The notes under the pieces: generated by a model
What the model was told of the DNA's origin: nothing
The model's database searches: none
Seen by the model: the letters and a program-made list of their open reading frames with translations, nothing else
Shown here: positions 7,563 to 16,519 of the stretch, piece by piece
Layout of the letters: every line of letters starts with the position of its first letter
How positions within the stretch are numbered: position 1 is the stretch's first letter
Origin: JBGPLJ01 sp963826145
GTDB lineage: Bacteria > Pseudomonadota > Gammaproteobacteria > Steroidobacterales > Steroidobacteraceae
NCBI GenBank assembly: GCA_963826145.1
Contig: CAWGVW010000002.1
Location: forward strand, 1,426,001 to 1,490,000
Reading direction: 5' to 3'
DNA length: 64,000 nt
Position numbers and translations under genes: made by a program

Positions 7563-9184
7563 CGCGCGAGCGCTTCGCGCAGTTTCACGCGGGCGAGTCG
7601 GGCGTCGACGCTGCGCGCGAGCTCGTCGTCATTGAGCTGGCGCGCACATTCCGCGAGACCAATAAGCGACTGGCCGCGTCCCGGTGCGATGACCTGCGCC
7701 GCTTCAAATGCAGCACGCGCTTCCTGCGCACGACCAAGGCCGCGCAGGATTTCGCCGAGCAGTTCGTTGGCCGGCTTGTCGAGGGAGGGCGGGCCGAATT
7801 CCATCGGCGATTGCCGCTCGGCGTCTGCAGCCTTCTGCAACAGCGTGACCGCGCCCGCTTTGTCGCCGCGCTTCAGCATCAGCAGCGCATTCAATTCATC
7901 CTGCTCGATGAGCGGCAAGCGACGCGCCGGATGGGCCGCAGGCACTCCCACGTCGACCGCAAGCGCGATGTAGCGCGCGCCGGAGTCCTGCGCGCGCTTG
8001 ACAGCTGCCTGCGCCGCGTCGAGCGTGCCCGACCGGGCCGCATGATACGCATCGGCGAAGTCGCGCGAGAATTCCGCGCCAACTACACCCTTGATGTCGA
8101 CGCTCAATGCGGCCACCGCACCTGACCAGTCATCGGTATCGATGAGGTAGCGTGTCCGCATGTTGCTGAAGGATCCAGCCGAGGTGCCGTCGGTATCGAG
8201 CAGGTCTGCGCCCGTCGCAGTCGTCGGACGTGTTCGCATTTCCTCACTGCATTGCTGCACGAGGCGCCCGGCGTCGGCGAACCGGCCCTGCTGCAGGTAA
8301 CCGTATTCGAGCCAGGTCGTCGCGTGCCCGCAGCCCGGAAGCGGTGCATCCGGATTCGCCGCGCGCCTTTTCGCGTCCGCGAGCCGGATCGTTGCCTCGT
8401 TCGCCCGCACCACATCGTCCCAAAGCCCGAGCGCAAGGAAAATGTGGGAGGTCATGTGCATGGCGTGCGGGGAGTCCGGCGCGATGCTCGCGTACGCGCG
8501 CGCGGCACGCAGACCGAGCGGTGCGTGTACGGAATCGTCGACCGAGTGAATGAGGTAGTGCGCGGCGCCCGGATGGTTCGGGTACTGCTGGAACGCATCC
8601 TCCATCAGCGCCGCCGCTTTCATGTACGTCGGCACATCCCGGCCGGCGTGCGAGGTGCCAAGCAGTGCCAGTGCATAGAAGCAGGTTGCGTCGATGTCGT
8701 CCGGGAAGTCCGCGTGCAGCTGCTCCATGACGAGGGCGTAGCGGTCGTCGCGCGCATACTTATCGCCATCGCCGTAGAGAACCTCGACGGCGTGAAGATA
8801 CGCCTTCTCACGCGGCGTTGGCGCCTTGGCCGCACGTGCTTGCGCAGTCGCGCCGAGTTTTGCGAGCGCGGTGCGAGCCGCATCCCGATCCTGCTGAGCC
8901 CACACCGGATGGTTGTAGGTCATTGCTTCGCCCCAGTACGCCATGGCAAAGGACGGATCGGTCTTCTGCGCAGAGCGAAAGGAGCGTGCGGCCTCCGGAT
9001 ACTGAAAGTTGTGCAGCTGGGCTAGCCCGAGGAGAAAGTCCGCTTGCGCTTGAGCGGCACCGGAGTTCTCGAAGGCGACGACACCATTGCTGGTGTTGGC
9101 CGCGCGGGTCTGCATGCCGATCGCGACGAGGGTCAGGACACCGACGATTGCCGCAAATCGGGAACTGTGGCTCCGATGATTCAT
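7559..9184 (-). CDS. Exported TPR-repeat protein
   Basis: A 541-residue protein with a signal peptide (residues 1 to about 28, ending MQTRA) and tetratricopeptide-like helical pairs throughout: FLLGLAQLHNFQYPEAARSF, DPSFAMAYWGEAMTYNHPVW, YPNHPGAAHYLIHSVDD, and a C-terminal block LGRAQEARAAFEAAQVIAPGRG. The ATG at 9184 has AGGAA upstream; an in-frame ATG at 9202 overlaps the stop of the upstream M28 peptidase gene. No catalytic motif is visible, so a scaffold or binding role is likely. It is transcribed with the M28 peptidase gene behind which it lies. Confidence 0.8.
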   Translation of the reverse strand: MNHRSHSSRFAAIVGVLTLVAIGMQTRAANTSNGVVAFENSGAAQAQADFLLGLAQLHNFQYPEAARSFRSAQKTDPSFAMAYWGEAMTYNHPVWAQQDRDAARTALAKLGATAQARAAKAPTPREKAYLHAVEVLYGDGDKYARDDRYALVMEQLHADFPDDIDATCFYALALLGTSHAGRDVPTYMKAAALMEDAFQQYPNHPGAAHYLIHSVDDSVHAPLGLRAARAYASIAPDSPHAMHMTSHIFLALGLWDDVVRANEATIRLADAKRRAANPDAPLPGCGHATTWLEYGYLQQGRFADAGRLVQQCSEEMRTRPTTATGADLLDTDGTSAGSFSNMRTRYLIDTDDWSGAVAALSVDIKGVVGAEFSRDFADAYHAARSGTLDAAQAAVKRAQDSGARYIALAVDVGVPAAHPARRLPLIEQDELNALLMLKRGDKAGAVTLLQKAADAERQSPMEFGPPSLDKPANELLGEILRGLGRAQEARAAFEAAQVIAPGRGQSLIGLAECARQLNDDELARSVDARLARVKLREALAR

Positions 9185-9198
9185 GGGGTTCCTCGCCG

Positions 9199-11133
9199 TC
9201 ATTGAAGTACGTTGATTTTCTTGAGCGCCTGCAGATACTCGACAACCAGGTCAAGCGGCACTGTCCCGTATTCCGCCGACAGCTCGTCGCAGATCTGCTG
9301 CGCGTCGCGCTTGCCGTCTGCGAAGTTCAGCGCCTCGTACGCGTATTCGTCGCCGCTCCCCCAGGCGCCTTCATAGTCGAGGAGCTTCGGCTTCGTCACG
9401 CCGGCGGCCTTGATGTGGTCCTCGAAATAGTCGTAGCCGAAGACGGCCATCGGGCCGCGCGGTTCCCTGGCGCGATGAAAAACCAGCTTGCCGTCGCCGC
9501 TCGCGGTGTCGGATGGCTTCGTCGAGGCGGGCACCGAGCCGTCGAGCGCGCCAAGGACACCGCGTTCATATGCCTCGGCCGATTGCGTGGGCGTATGTCG
9601 CTCTATCGCCTGCGCCGTGCGAAGCAGCCGTCCGGCGGCGACCGCTCGGTCCGCTGCCGCAACATCGCGCGGCGAGAAGTTGGCGAGGAAGTAGCCGCTC
9701 GCCGCGCCGATGAGCGCCACGCGCTTGAGTTTCGTCGGATCGATGTTCGCGGGCGTGTCGAAGTTCGTATGGATGTAGCGGTCCGGCCAGTCATTGAGAT
9801 AAATCGCGGGAATGCCGAACGAGGAGTCCTGGTAAACGTCGTGGTCGCTTCCCATCGTGTAGGCCGAGTAATCCGCACGCAGCGGCTCCTTGCCGCCCTC
9901 GGGAGCCACGAGCGGATAGTCCGCGGCAAGACCCGCGGCGAATCGATACGACTCGACGTTGATCCACTCCGCAAAAGCCCACGCAACGTCATGGACATAG
10001 GACGGCAGGCTCATCGGCCCGCGTGTGACATGAAAGACCGCCTTCGTCTCCGGTCCGCCGCCGACCATGTCCATGTGAATCGCAGTCTTGATGCGCCTTG
10101 CGAATTCCGGCCTCGCGTTGAGCAGCGTGACGGTGCCTTCGACTTCCGGCGGCCAGATGAAGCGAATCGTGCGGGCGGGCCTCGCGAGTTTGCCGTTGTC
10201 GATCAGCCGCGCCAGCGTTCGGGCCACTTCGAGAATGGTCACGCAGCCGCTCGCATTGTCGTTGGCGCCCGGACGCTGGTGATCCAGGTGACAGGAGAAC
10301 GCGATCTCCTCGTTCTTTAGCTTGGGATCGGCACCTGCAATGACGCCCGTAACGACTTCGTAGGCCGCTGCATGCTGCCCGGCCTTCACCTTCGCGTGCA
10401 GGCGGATCGTGTCGCCCGAACGCAGCCGCATCTGCATTGCGCGCGCCGTCCGCAGCGAAACCATGAAAGCAAATGTCTTGTTGGGTGAAAAGGAATCGAG
10501 ATGGCCCCAGCGAATGAGATTGTCGTTCTCGCCGGACCAGGCTGTCTTCTGATTCTGGGCGTAGCTCACGAAGCCTGCCGCCCCGAACTTGCCGGTGCCG
10601 AGATCCTGTGCGGCTCCGGCTTGTGAGGACACCAGGATGATCTTGCCCTTGACGTCCTTGCCCGCGTAGTCACTTTCCTTCTCGCCGCTGCCGACATCGA
10701 CGAGATCCGCCGTGACATCGGCCGACTCGCTGTCTTCCGCGAGCACGATGGGTTGCGCCGCATAGCTCGCAATCTTCGTTTCGGTGCCGTCCTTGACCTC
10801 GGAGAGCTCTGCATCCTCCGCGTCCCACGCCATCCGCGCCCGCTGCGTGCCGTACATGAGCTTGCCGTCCGCTGGAAACTCGAGGATCTCGACGCCGCTC
10901 AATCCATACGCCCGTGCGCGCTCGGCGATCAGCTCAGCGGCAGCGTGGAATCCCTGCGAGCCGCGCTGGCGGTGAAAGCGCGCGAGCCCTTCGAGATTGC
11001 GCTTGGCGGTCTCGCCGCTCAGCTCATTCGCCATGGCAGCCACGTCCTTCTCCGGCAGAAGGGGCGGCGCCTGCGCCAGAAGAGGTGCGCTGAAGCCGAC
11101 CGACGCCAGGCCGATGAAGAGAAGATGTCGCAC
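9199..11133 (-). CDS. Exported M28-family metallopeptidase
   Basis: A 644-residue peptidase: signal peptide at residues 1-20 (ends PLLAQ), PA-like insert in the first half (DVKGKIILVSSQAG), then a zinc aminopeptidase domain. Metal ligands of the M28 family are visible: H and D in CHLDHQRPGANDNASG, E in PPEVEG, D in HMDMVGG and H in RYIHTNFDTPANID. The last 60 residues (DAQQICDELSAEYGTVPL) look like a PqqD-type winged domain, an extra compared with simple M28 enzymes. Secreted M28 enzymes remove N-terminal residues from peptides. It is followed at once by the TPR gene and preceded by an alpha/beta hydrolase gene, all on the minus strand. Confidence 0.88.
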   Translation of the reverse strand: MRHLLFIGLASVGFSAPLLAQAPPLLPEKDVAAMANELSGETAKRNLEGLARFHRQRGSQGFHAAAELIAERARAYGLSGVEILEFPADGKLMYGTQRARMAWDAEDAELSEVKDGTETKIASYAAQPIVLAEDSESADVTADLVDVGSGEKESDYAGKDVKGKIILVSSQAGAAQDLGTGKFGAAGFVSYAQNQKTAWSGENDNLIRWGHLDSFSPNKTFAFMVSLRTARAMQMRLRSGDTIRLHAKVKAGQHAAAYEVVTGVIAGADPKLKNEEIAFSCHLDHQRPGANDNASGCVTILEVARTLARLIDNGKLARPARTIRFIWPPEVEGTVTLLNARPEFARRIKTAIHMDMVGGGPETKAVFHVTRGPMSLPSYVHDVAWAFAEWINVESYRFAAGLAADYPLVAPEGGKEPLRADYSAYTMGSDHDVYQDSSFGIPAIYLNDWPDRYIHTNFDTPANIDPTKLKRVALIGAASGYFLANFSPRDVAAADRAVAAGRLLRTAQAIERHTPTQSAEAYERGVLGALDGSVPASTKPSDTASGDGKLVFHRAREPRGPMAVFGYDYFEDHIKAAGVTKPKLLDYEGAWGSGDEYAYEALNFADGKRDAQQICDELSAEYGTVPLDLVVEYLQALKKINVLQ

Positions 11134-11151
11134 GGGAGCCTCTGCGGGACG

Positions 11152-11949
11152 TTAGTGTTCTTGTTTCGCTGTCCGGGCCAGCAGCGCCGCGAGCGCCTCG
11201 GGCGCGGACCACTGGGCATTGTGGTTGGCCGTCAGGATCAGCACCGGCCAGCCAAACGACTTCGCACGCAGCGACTGCGGATAGAACTCGTCCTCTTCGG
11301 GCTGCTTGCCATGCTCGACCGTGAGGATGTAGGTCGCAGCAAGCGAGCGTGCGGCCGGGTTCTTGAGGACGATCGAATCCGTGATGGTCTTGAGCGATTG
11401 CGGTTCGTCGTGCGGCGGCGGATCATCGGGCCCAACCCACTTCGGCACGATGAAGCCATCCTTCACCATCGCGCTCAGGTCGGCGGCGCGGGCGCCGACG
11501 AGTCCCATCATGCTTTCGCCGTCACGTGGAATGAACGCGTCCAGATAGACGAGCCGGCGGATCCGGTCGGGCACGCGGTCGGCGACTCCGGTGATCACCA
11601 TGCCGCCGTAGCTGTGGCCGACGAGGATGATGTCGTGCAGGTCTTCGTAGAGGATCGTGTTGACGACATCCTCGATGTGCGTATCGAGGCCGATGTCGGG
11701 CCGCGCAAGGTGCACGCGCTCGCCTTCGCCCGTGAGCTGCGGACGATAGACCTTGAAGCCCTTCTTCGTCAGCAATTCGTCGACGCGGCGAAAGGCCCAG
11801 GATCCGCCCCACGCGCCATGCACGATGACGATCGTCGGCGGGTGCCCGAGCGGCGCTCCTTTGTTCTGGGCTTGCGCTGTGACGGCGGCGGTCAGCGCCA
11901 GCAACAGCCAGAGGCAGAGGATCGTGCGTCTCACGGTGGGAACTGGCAA
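11152..11949 (-). CDS. Exported alpha/beta hydrolase (methylesterase-like)
   Basis: A 265-residue alpha/beta hydrolase with a signal peptide (residues 1-27). HGAWGGSWAFRRV forms the oxyanion region, GHSYGGM carries the nucleophilic Ser, and the catalytic His is probably in TANHNAQWSAPEAL near the C-terminus. The pattern resembles plant salicylate-methylesterase / hydroxynitrile-lyase type enzymes and their bacterial counterparts annotated as alpha/beta fold hydrolases. The substrate is unknown. It lies between a membrane protein gene (11954-12343) and the M28 peptidase gene, spaced 4 and 18 bases, so it is probably in one transcript. Confidence 0.82.
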   Translation of the reverse strand: MPVPTVRRTILCLWLLLALTAAVTAQAQNKGAPLGHPPTIVIVHGAWGGSWAFRRVDELLTKKGFKVYRPQLTGEGERVHLARPDIGLDTHIEDVVNTILYEDLHDIILVGHSYGGMVITGVADRVPDRIRRLVYLDAFIPRDGESMMGLVGARAADLSAMVKDGFIVPKWVGPDDPPPHDEPQSLKTITDSIVLKNPAARSLAATYILTVEHGKQPEEDEFYPQSLRAKSFGWPVLILTANHNAQWSAPEALAALLARTAKQEH

Positions 11950-11953
11950 CCCG

Positions 11954-12343
11954 TCAATTCCGAGGGACCGCAGGGCTCTTGACGATGAGCGCCCCGAGCA
12001 CTGTCAGCGGGAAAAGGGAAAGCAGGAAAGTCAGGTGATACCAGAGCGGAAACGCATCCCGCAGCTGGTAATGCACGGGAATGAAGAGCACCACGAGCAA
12101 GGTGCCGAGGACCATGGCCATCGTGCGGTTGCCCCGCGCGACGAGTCCCGTGGTGAGGCCGGCCACGAGTGATGCAACTGCGCCTTCCACAAGCCGTGCA
12201 ATCTGCATCGTCAGCGTGAAGGCCATCGTCGGCTCGGCTACGTGATAGCCGGGCACGGCCAGCCGGAGAATGAAGTTGAGGAGGGTCGCGACGATGAACC
12301 ACGCGACGAGACCGGCGACGATGCCCAGGATGTTGCGGCCCAT
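11954..12343 (-). CDS. Small integral membrane protein, unknown function
   Basis: A 129-residue protein with four hydrophobic segments: GRNILGIVAGLVAWFIVATLLNF at the N-terminus, then around residues 45-70, 78-95 and 105-122, ending in a short basic tail. No recognised domain. I took the ATG at 12343 because it starts directly at the first membrane helix; the longer frame upstream is not hydrophobic and has no good ribosome site. It is first in the minus-strand run down to 7559 and divergent from a glutathione S-transferase gene. Confidence 0.65.
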   Translation of the reverse strand: MGRNILGIVAGLVAWFIVATLLNFILRLAVPGYHVAEPTMAFTLTMQIARLVEGAVASLVAGLTTGLVARGNRTMAMVLGTLLVVLFIPVHYQLRDAFPLWYHLTFLLSLFPLTVLGALIVKSPAVPRN

Positions 12344-12444
12344 GGCGGCGCATCTTACACCAGGGTCCAAACCTCTATCGGCGCCGCCCGGACCTGTATA
12401 TAAGAGAGTCCAAAATCGTACAGCTTCCATTCAGGTTGGCGACC

Positions 12445-13152
12445 ATGACCGATCTTTCCGATTTCCCGGTCACCCGGAAGTGGCCGGCCCGGCATCCTGA
12501 CCGAATCCAGCTCTATTCACTGCCGACGCCGAACGGCGTGAAGGCATCGCTCATGCTGGAAGAGACCGGGCTCGCGTACGAGCCGCATCTCGTCGATTTC
12601 GACAGCAATGATCAGCAGTCGCTGGAGTTCCGCTCGCTCAATCCATACGGGAAGATCCCGGCCATTATCGATCCCGACGGCCCGGGCGGTAAACCGATGG
12701 CCCTGTTCGAATCCGGCGCCATCCTGATCTACCTCGCCGAGAAGTCGGGAAAGTTCCTGCCGCGCGATGCCACTGCCCGCTACGAGACGTTCCAGTGGCT
12801 GATGTTCCAGATGGCCGGTGTCGGACCGATGTTCGGTCAGGTCGGTTTCTTCCACAAGTTCGCCGGCAAGGCATACGAAGACAAACGTCCGCGCGATCGC
12901 TACGCGACGGAAGCGAAGCGCCTCCTCGGCGTGCTCGACGCCCGGCTCGAGGGACGCCCGTGGATCATGGGTGACGCCTACACCATTGCGGACATCGCCA
13001 CTTTTCCGTGGGTCCGAAATCTCATTGGCTACTATGACGCGGGCGAGCTGGTGGGATTCCCGGGGTACCCGAATGTGAAGCGAGTGCTCGACGTTTTCCT
13101 CGCTCGCCCCACCGTCGACCGTGCAATCAAGGTCCCGGCGCGCCCTGCATGA
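12445..13152 (+). CDS. Glutathione S-transferase (YfcG/YghU-like)
   Basis: A 235-residue GST. The thioredoxin-like N-terminal domain has IQLYSLPTPNGVKASLMLEE and the cis-Pro loop NPYGKIPAI, followed by the ESGAILIYLAEK glutathione gamma-Glu site. The helical C-terminal domain carries the N-capping motif YTIADIATFPW. The TPNG start and the length match the Nu-class disulfide reductases YfcG/YghU of enterobacteria. I chose ATG 12445; a TTG at 12436 is also in frame. It runs in the same direction as the exported SDR gene 31 bases downstream. Confidence 0.9.
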   Translation: MTDLSDFPVTRKWPARHPDRIQLYSLPTPNGVKASLMLEETGLAYEPHLVDFDSNDQQSLEFRSLNPYGKIPAIIDPDGPGGKPMALFESGAILIYLAEKSGKFLPRDATARYETFQWLMFQMAGVGPMFGQVGFFHKFAGKAYEDKRPRDRYATEAKRLLGVLDARLEGRPWIMGDAYTIADIATFPWVRNLIGYYDAGELVGFPGYPNVKRVLDVFLARPTVDRAIKVPARPA

Positions 13153-13183
13153 CCGGCACCTCTCATCTTCATCGAGGTTTCCC

Positions 13184-14134
13184 ATGAAGTTCATGGCCAT
13201 TGTTGTCCTTGCCGCTGCGACCGGTGTTCCAATCGCGCATGCCGATGAAACGGCGCAGCCACCCCAGAAGGCGGTGCTCGTGACCGGCGCCAGTACCGGC
13301 ATCGGCCGCAAGATCACCGAGCGGCTCGCCGCCGACGGCTACTTTGTCTACGCCGGGGCGCGCAAGGACAAGGACCTCGCCGAGCTCAATGGGATCAAGA
13401 ACGTGCAGGGCGTTCGCCTCGATGTCACGAAGCCGCAAGACATCGCCGCCGCGGTCGACACCGTAACCAAGGGCGGGCGGGGCCTTTATGGCCTGGTCAA
13501 CAACGCGGGCGTCGCGGTTGCAGGGCCCCTCATGCAGACCGACGAGAGCGATGTTCACTACCTGATGGACATCAACACCTTCGGCGTCTTTCGCGTGACG
13601 CGCGCCTTCATGCCGCTCATCCTGAAAGAGAAGGGCCGTGTCGTGAACATGGGTTCGATCTCGGGAATCCTCGCGCGGCCGCTCCTCGGCGTCTACAGCA
13701 TGAGCAAGCACTCCATCGAGGCGTATACGGATGCGCTGGCCGGAGAGGTTGCGGCCGACGGCGTCAGCGTCAGTGTCGTCGAGCCCGGCAACTATCGTTC
13801 GGAAATCAACGCGAACCTGCTGAAGCACCTCACGGAGAACTCCGATCCCCGCAATCCGCCGAACCCGGAAGTCGTGAAACGGCTCGGCACGGGCAGCCGA
13901 GCCGAATACAAGGAGCCGGACGAAGTGGCGGACGCCGTGAAGCGCGCGCTCTTCGACGCGAAGCCACAGCGCCGCTACATGGTGGTGCCGAACCAGCGCG
14001 AGGCGGAGATCACGATCAAGAAGCAGATCGAGCAGCTCGTGCAGCTCAATGAGAACCAGCCCTACAGCTACAGCCGCGATGCGCTCGTCGCGCTGATCGA
14101 CGCGGCGCTCGCGGAGGCGAAAGCCGCGCAGTAA
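13184..14134 (+). CDS. Exported short-chain dehydrogenase/reductase
   Basis: A 316-residue classical SDR preceded by a signal peptide (residues 1-20, MKFMAIVVLAAATGVPIAHA). The cofactor loop TGASTGIG is at 34-41, NNAG at 106-109, catalytic Ser at 158, and YSMSK at 171-175, so all catalytic residues are present. The C-terminal part has PGNYRSEI as in retinol-dehydrogenase-like SDRs. The start at 13184 has GAGG seven bases upstream and makes the export signal unavoidable. Export of an NAD(P)-dependent enzyme is odd; the hydrophobic start may instead act as an uncleaved anchor. A hairpin lies just after the stop. Confidence 0.82.
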   Translation: MKFMAIVVLAAATGVPIAHADETAQPPQKAVLVTGASTGIGRKITERLAADGYFVYAGARKDKDLAELNGIKNVQGVRLDVTKPQDIAAAVDTVTKGGRGLYGLVNNAGVAVAGPLMQTDESDVHYLMDINTFGVFRVTRAFMPLILKEKGRVVNMGSISGILARPLLGVYSMSKHSIEAYTDALAGEVAADGVSVSVVEPGNYRSEINANLLKHLTENSDPRNPPNPEVVKRLGTGSRAEYKEPDEVADAVKRALFDAKPQRRYMVVPNQREAEITIKKQIEQLVQLNENQPYSYSRDALVALIDAALAEAKAAQ

Positions 14135-14143
14135 CCCACCGCC

Positions 14144-14163
14144 GGGCCGCTGCGATGCGGCCC
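14144..14163 (+). terminator. Hairpin after SDR gene
   Basis: GGGCCGC (14144-14150) and GCGGCCC (14157-14163) form a perfect 7-base stem with a six-base loop, nine bases after the SDR stop. No T-run follows, so it may end transcription weakly or only stabilise the 3' end. It separates the SDR from the nitric oxide reductase gene. Confidence 0.45.
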
Positions 14164-14261
14164 TGATAAGTACCTCTACGGATTGTTGGCCCCTGCGCAG
14201 CGAATAAAATCGCCGCGGCTTGTGCGTGTTCGTCGTCTGCACGGGCAAAAGGGGGGGGGCG

Positions 14262-16472
14262 ATGAGCGACTACAGCCAGGTTTTCACGGTGCGGCGGCTC
14301 TGGATAATTCTCGCCGCCGGCATGATTTTCATGTTCGGCACGCTGCTCTATTTCGGCGGCGAGATCTATCACATGGCCCCGCCCATTCCGGATGCCGTGC
14401 GAACGACGTCGGGCGCGACGCTCCTTACGCGCGCAGACATCGAGCGCGGGCAGAACGTCTGGCAGTCCATGGGTGGTATGCAGCAGGGCTCGATCTGGGG
14501 CCACGGTAGCTATCTCGCGCCCGACTGGAGCGCGGACTGGCTGCATCGCGAGGCAACGGCCCTCAAGGATCTGCGACACGCGGATGTGCAGCTCGAGATG
14601 CGCACGAACACCTTTGACGTAGCAACCCGCACGATCACCGTGAGCGAGGAGCGGGCGCAGGCGATCCGCACGGTCGGCGAACACTACCGCGATCTCTTTC
14701 AGGCGCGCGGCGCCGCGGATCAGCATCTGCGCGAGCAGTACGCACTGCCGGTGAAGACGCGCCTCACCGATGAGAACGCAGCTGCGCTCAATGCATTTTT
14801 CTTCTGGACCGCCTGGGCGGCGACGACGAACCGGCCGGGTGAGTCAATCACCTACACGAGCAACTGGCCGCACGAGCCGCTGGTCGGCAACGTGCCCACA
14901 GCGCCGGTGTTCATCTGGACGTTCATTTCCATCCTCGTGCTGCTTGGCGGCATCGGTGCCATCGTCTGGTACTACGCGCGCATGTTCGATGTCTGGCGGC
15001 GCGACCTCGAGCCCGAGTCGGGCCTGGCGAAGGTCGACTTCATGGAGTCGGTGACGGTCACACCATCGATGAAAGCGACGGCGAAATATTTCTGGGTTGT
15101 GGCGGCGCTCTTTCTCGTGCAGATGCTGCTCGGAGTGGTCACAGCGCACTACGCCGTGGAAGGGCAGGGCCTCTACGGACTGCCGATGTCGGACGAGCTG
15201 CCTTACGTCATCACTCGCACCTGGCATACGCAGCTCGCCGTGCTCTGGATTGCAACGGCGTGGCTTGCGACGGGACTCTACGTGGCGCCGCTCCTCTCCG
15301 GCCACGAGCCGAGGTTCCAGCGGTTCGGAGTCAACTTCCTTTTCGTCTGCCTGCTGGTGATCGTCGTCGGCGCATTCGCCGGGCAGTGGCTCGCGGTCAT
15401 GGGCCGCATGCCCGATCTCACGCGCAATTTCTGGTTCGGCCACCAGGGCTATGAATACGTCGACCTCGGCCGCTTCTGGCAGATATTCCTCTTTGTCGGG
15501 CTCCTGGTGTGGATGCTCCTCGTGCTGCGCGCTCTGGCGCCATTGTTGAAGCGCGGAGAGAAAAGCCGCTCGCTCGTCTTTCTCGTCGCGATCTCGACTG
15601 TCTCGATCGGACTCCTGTTCGGCGCGGGCCTGCTCTATGGGCAGCACACGCACATCTCGATCATGGAGTACTGGCGCTGGTGGGTCGTGCACCTCTGGGT
15701 CGAGGGTGTCTTCGAGGTGTTCGCGACGGCGATCGTTTCGGCGCTGCTCGTGCGCATGGGACTCGTGCGCATGTCGGTTGCGACAATCTCGGTCCTCTTC
15801 GCGACGCTCATCTTCCTCGGCGGCGGCGTGCTCGGCACGTTCCATCATCTTTATTGGGCAGGCACGCCGATCAGCGTGATCGCGCTCGGCAGCGTCTTCT
15901 CGGCCCTCGAGGTGGTGCCGCTGATGGTGGTCGGCTTCGAGGCCTACAACCGCGCCAAGGTCGAAGGGAAATCGGCCTGGGAAGATCCCTACCACTGGCC
16001 GTTCAAGTTCTTTGCGGCCGTGCTGGTATGGAACATGGTGGGCGCGGGGCTCCTTGGCTTCCTGATCAATCCGCCGCTCGCGCTCTATTACATGCAGGGC
16101 CTGAACACCACCGCGACGCATGGACACGCGGCACTCTTCGGCGTCTACGGCATGCTGGGACTCGGGCTCATGCTCTACTGCATGCGCGGCCTTACAAATC
16201 CCGCCACGTGGAACCGCAAGCTCCTCAAGACCTCGTTCTGGTGTCTCAACATCGGACTCGCGATGATGGTGTTCCTGTCGCTGCTGCCATCGGGTCTCTT
16301 GCAGAGCTATGCAAGCTTCGCGGAGTACTACGCCTACGCGCGCACGGCCGAGTTCATGCATCAGCCCGTGATGCTGGCGCTCGTCTGGGTGCGGGTTCCG
16401 GGCGATCTGGTCTTTGGAGTCGGTGTCGTCGCGTTCGTGCTGTTCGTGGTGCAGGCGTTTCGGCGGCGCTAG
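14262..16472 (+). CDS. norB: Single-subunit quinol-dependent nitric oxide reductase (qNOR)
   Basis: A 736-residue membrane enzyme that reduces two NO to N2O using quinol; the gene is also called norZ. The N-terminal part (one membrane helix, then about 190 periplasmic residues) is the NorC-like extension typical of qNOR and lacks a CxxCH haem site. The heme-copper oxidase core follows with His near 322 (TWHTQL), the non-haem iron ligands His 477 (VHLWVEG), His 528 and 529 (GTFHHLYW) and Glu 481, and haem ligands in HGHAALFG near 620-622. ATG 14262 follows a G-run. No norQ/D or regulator gene is adjacent, so it acts as a stand-alone NO-detoxification or denitrification step. Confidence 0.95.
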   Translation: MSDYSQVFTVRRLWIILAAGMIFMFGTLLYFGGEIYHMAPPIPDAVRTTSGATLLTRADIERGQNVWQSMGGMQQGSIWGHGSYLAPDWSADWLHREATALKDLRHADVQLEMRTNTFDVATRTITVSEERAQAIRTVGEHYRDLFQARGAADQHLREQYALPVKTRLTDENAAALNAFFFWTAWAATTNRPGESITYTSNWPHEPLVGNVPTAPVFIWTFISILVLLGGIGAIVWYYARMFDVWRRDLEPESGLAKVDFMESVTVTPSMKATAKYFWVVAALFLVQMLLGVVTAHYAVEGQGLYGLPMSDELPYVITRTWHTQLAVLWIATAWLATGLYVAPLLSGHEPRFQRFGVNFLFVCLLVIVVGAFAGQWLAVMGRMPDLTRNFWFGHQGYEYVDLGRFWQIFLFVGLLVWMLLVLRALAPLLKRGEKSRSLVFLVAISTVSIGLLFGAGLLYGQHTHISIMEYWRWWVVHLWVEGVFEVFATAIVSALLVRMGLVRMSVATISVLFATLIFLGGGVLGTFHHLYWAGTPISVIALGSVFSALEVVPLMVVGFEAYNRAKVEGKSAWEDPYHWPFKFFAAVLVWNMVGAGLLGFLINPPLALYYMQGLNTTATHGHAALFGVYGMLGLGLMLYCMRGLTNPATWNRKLLKTSFWCLNIGLAMMVFLSLLPSGLLQSYASFAEYYAYARTAEFMHQPVMLALVWVRVPGDLVFGVGVVAFVLFVVQAFRRR

Positions 16473-16496
16473 GGACGCCGGATCACCCGGCGTCCC
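16472..16496. terminator. Bidirectional terminator-like hairpin
   Basis: GGGACGCCGG (16472-16481) and CCGGCGTCCC (16487-16496) form a perfect 10-base stem with a 5-base loop. It starts on the last base of the qNOR stop and lies 24 bases from the stop of the convergent GDSL gene. AATTCCCGATT follows on the plus strand instead of a T-run. Position and strength suggest a shared terminator. Confidence 0.65.
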
Positions 16497-16519
16497 AATT
16501 CCCGATTGCCCTCGCCGCG

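Noticed and set aside
10753..11982. 409-codon open frame on the plus strand
   Set aside because: Antisense to the M28 peptidase and alpha/beta hydrolase; shadow composition.
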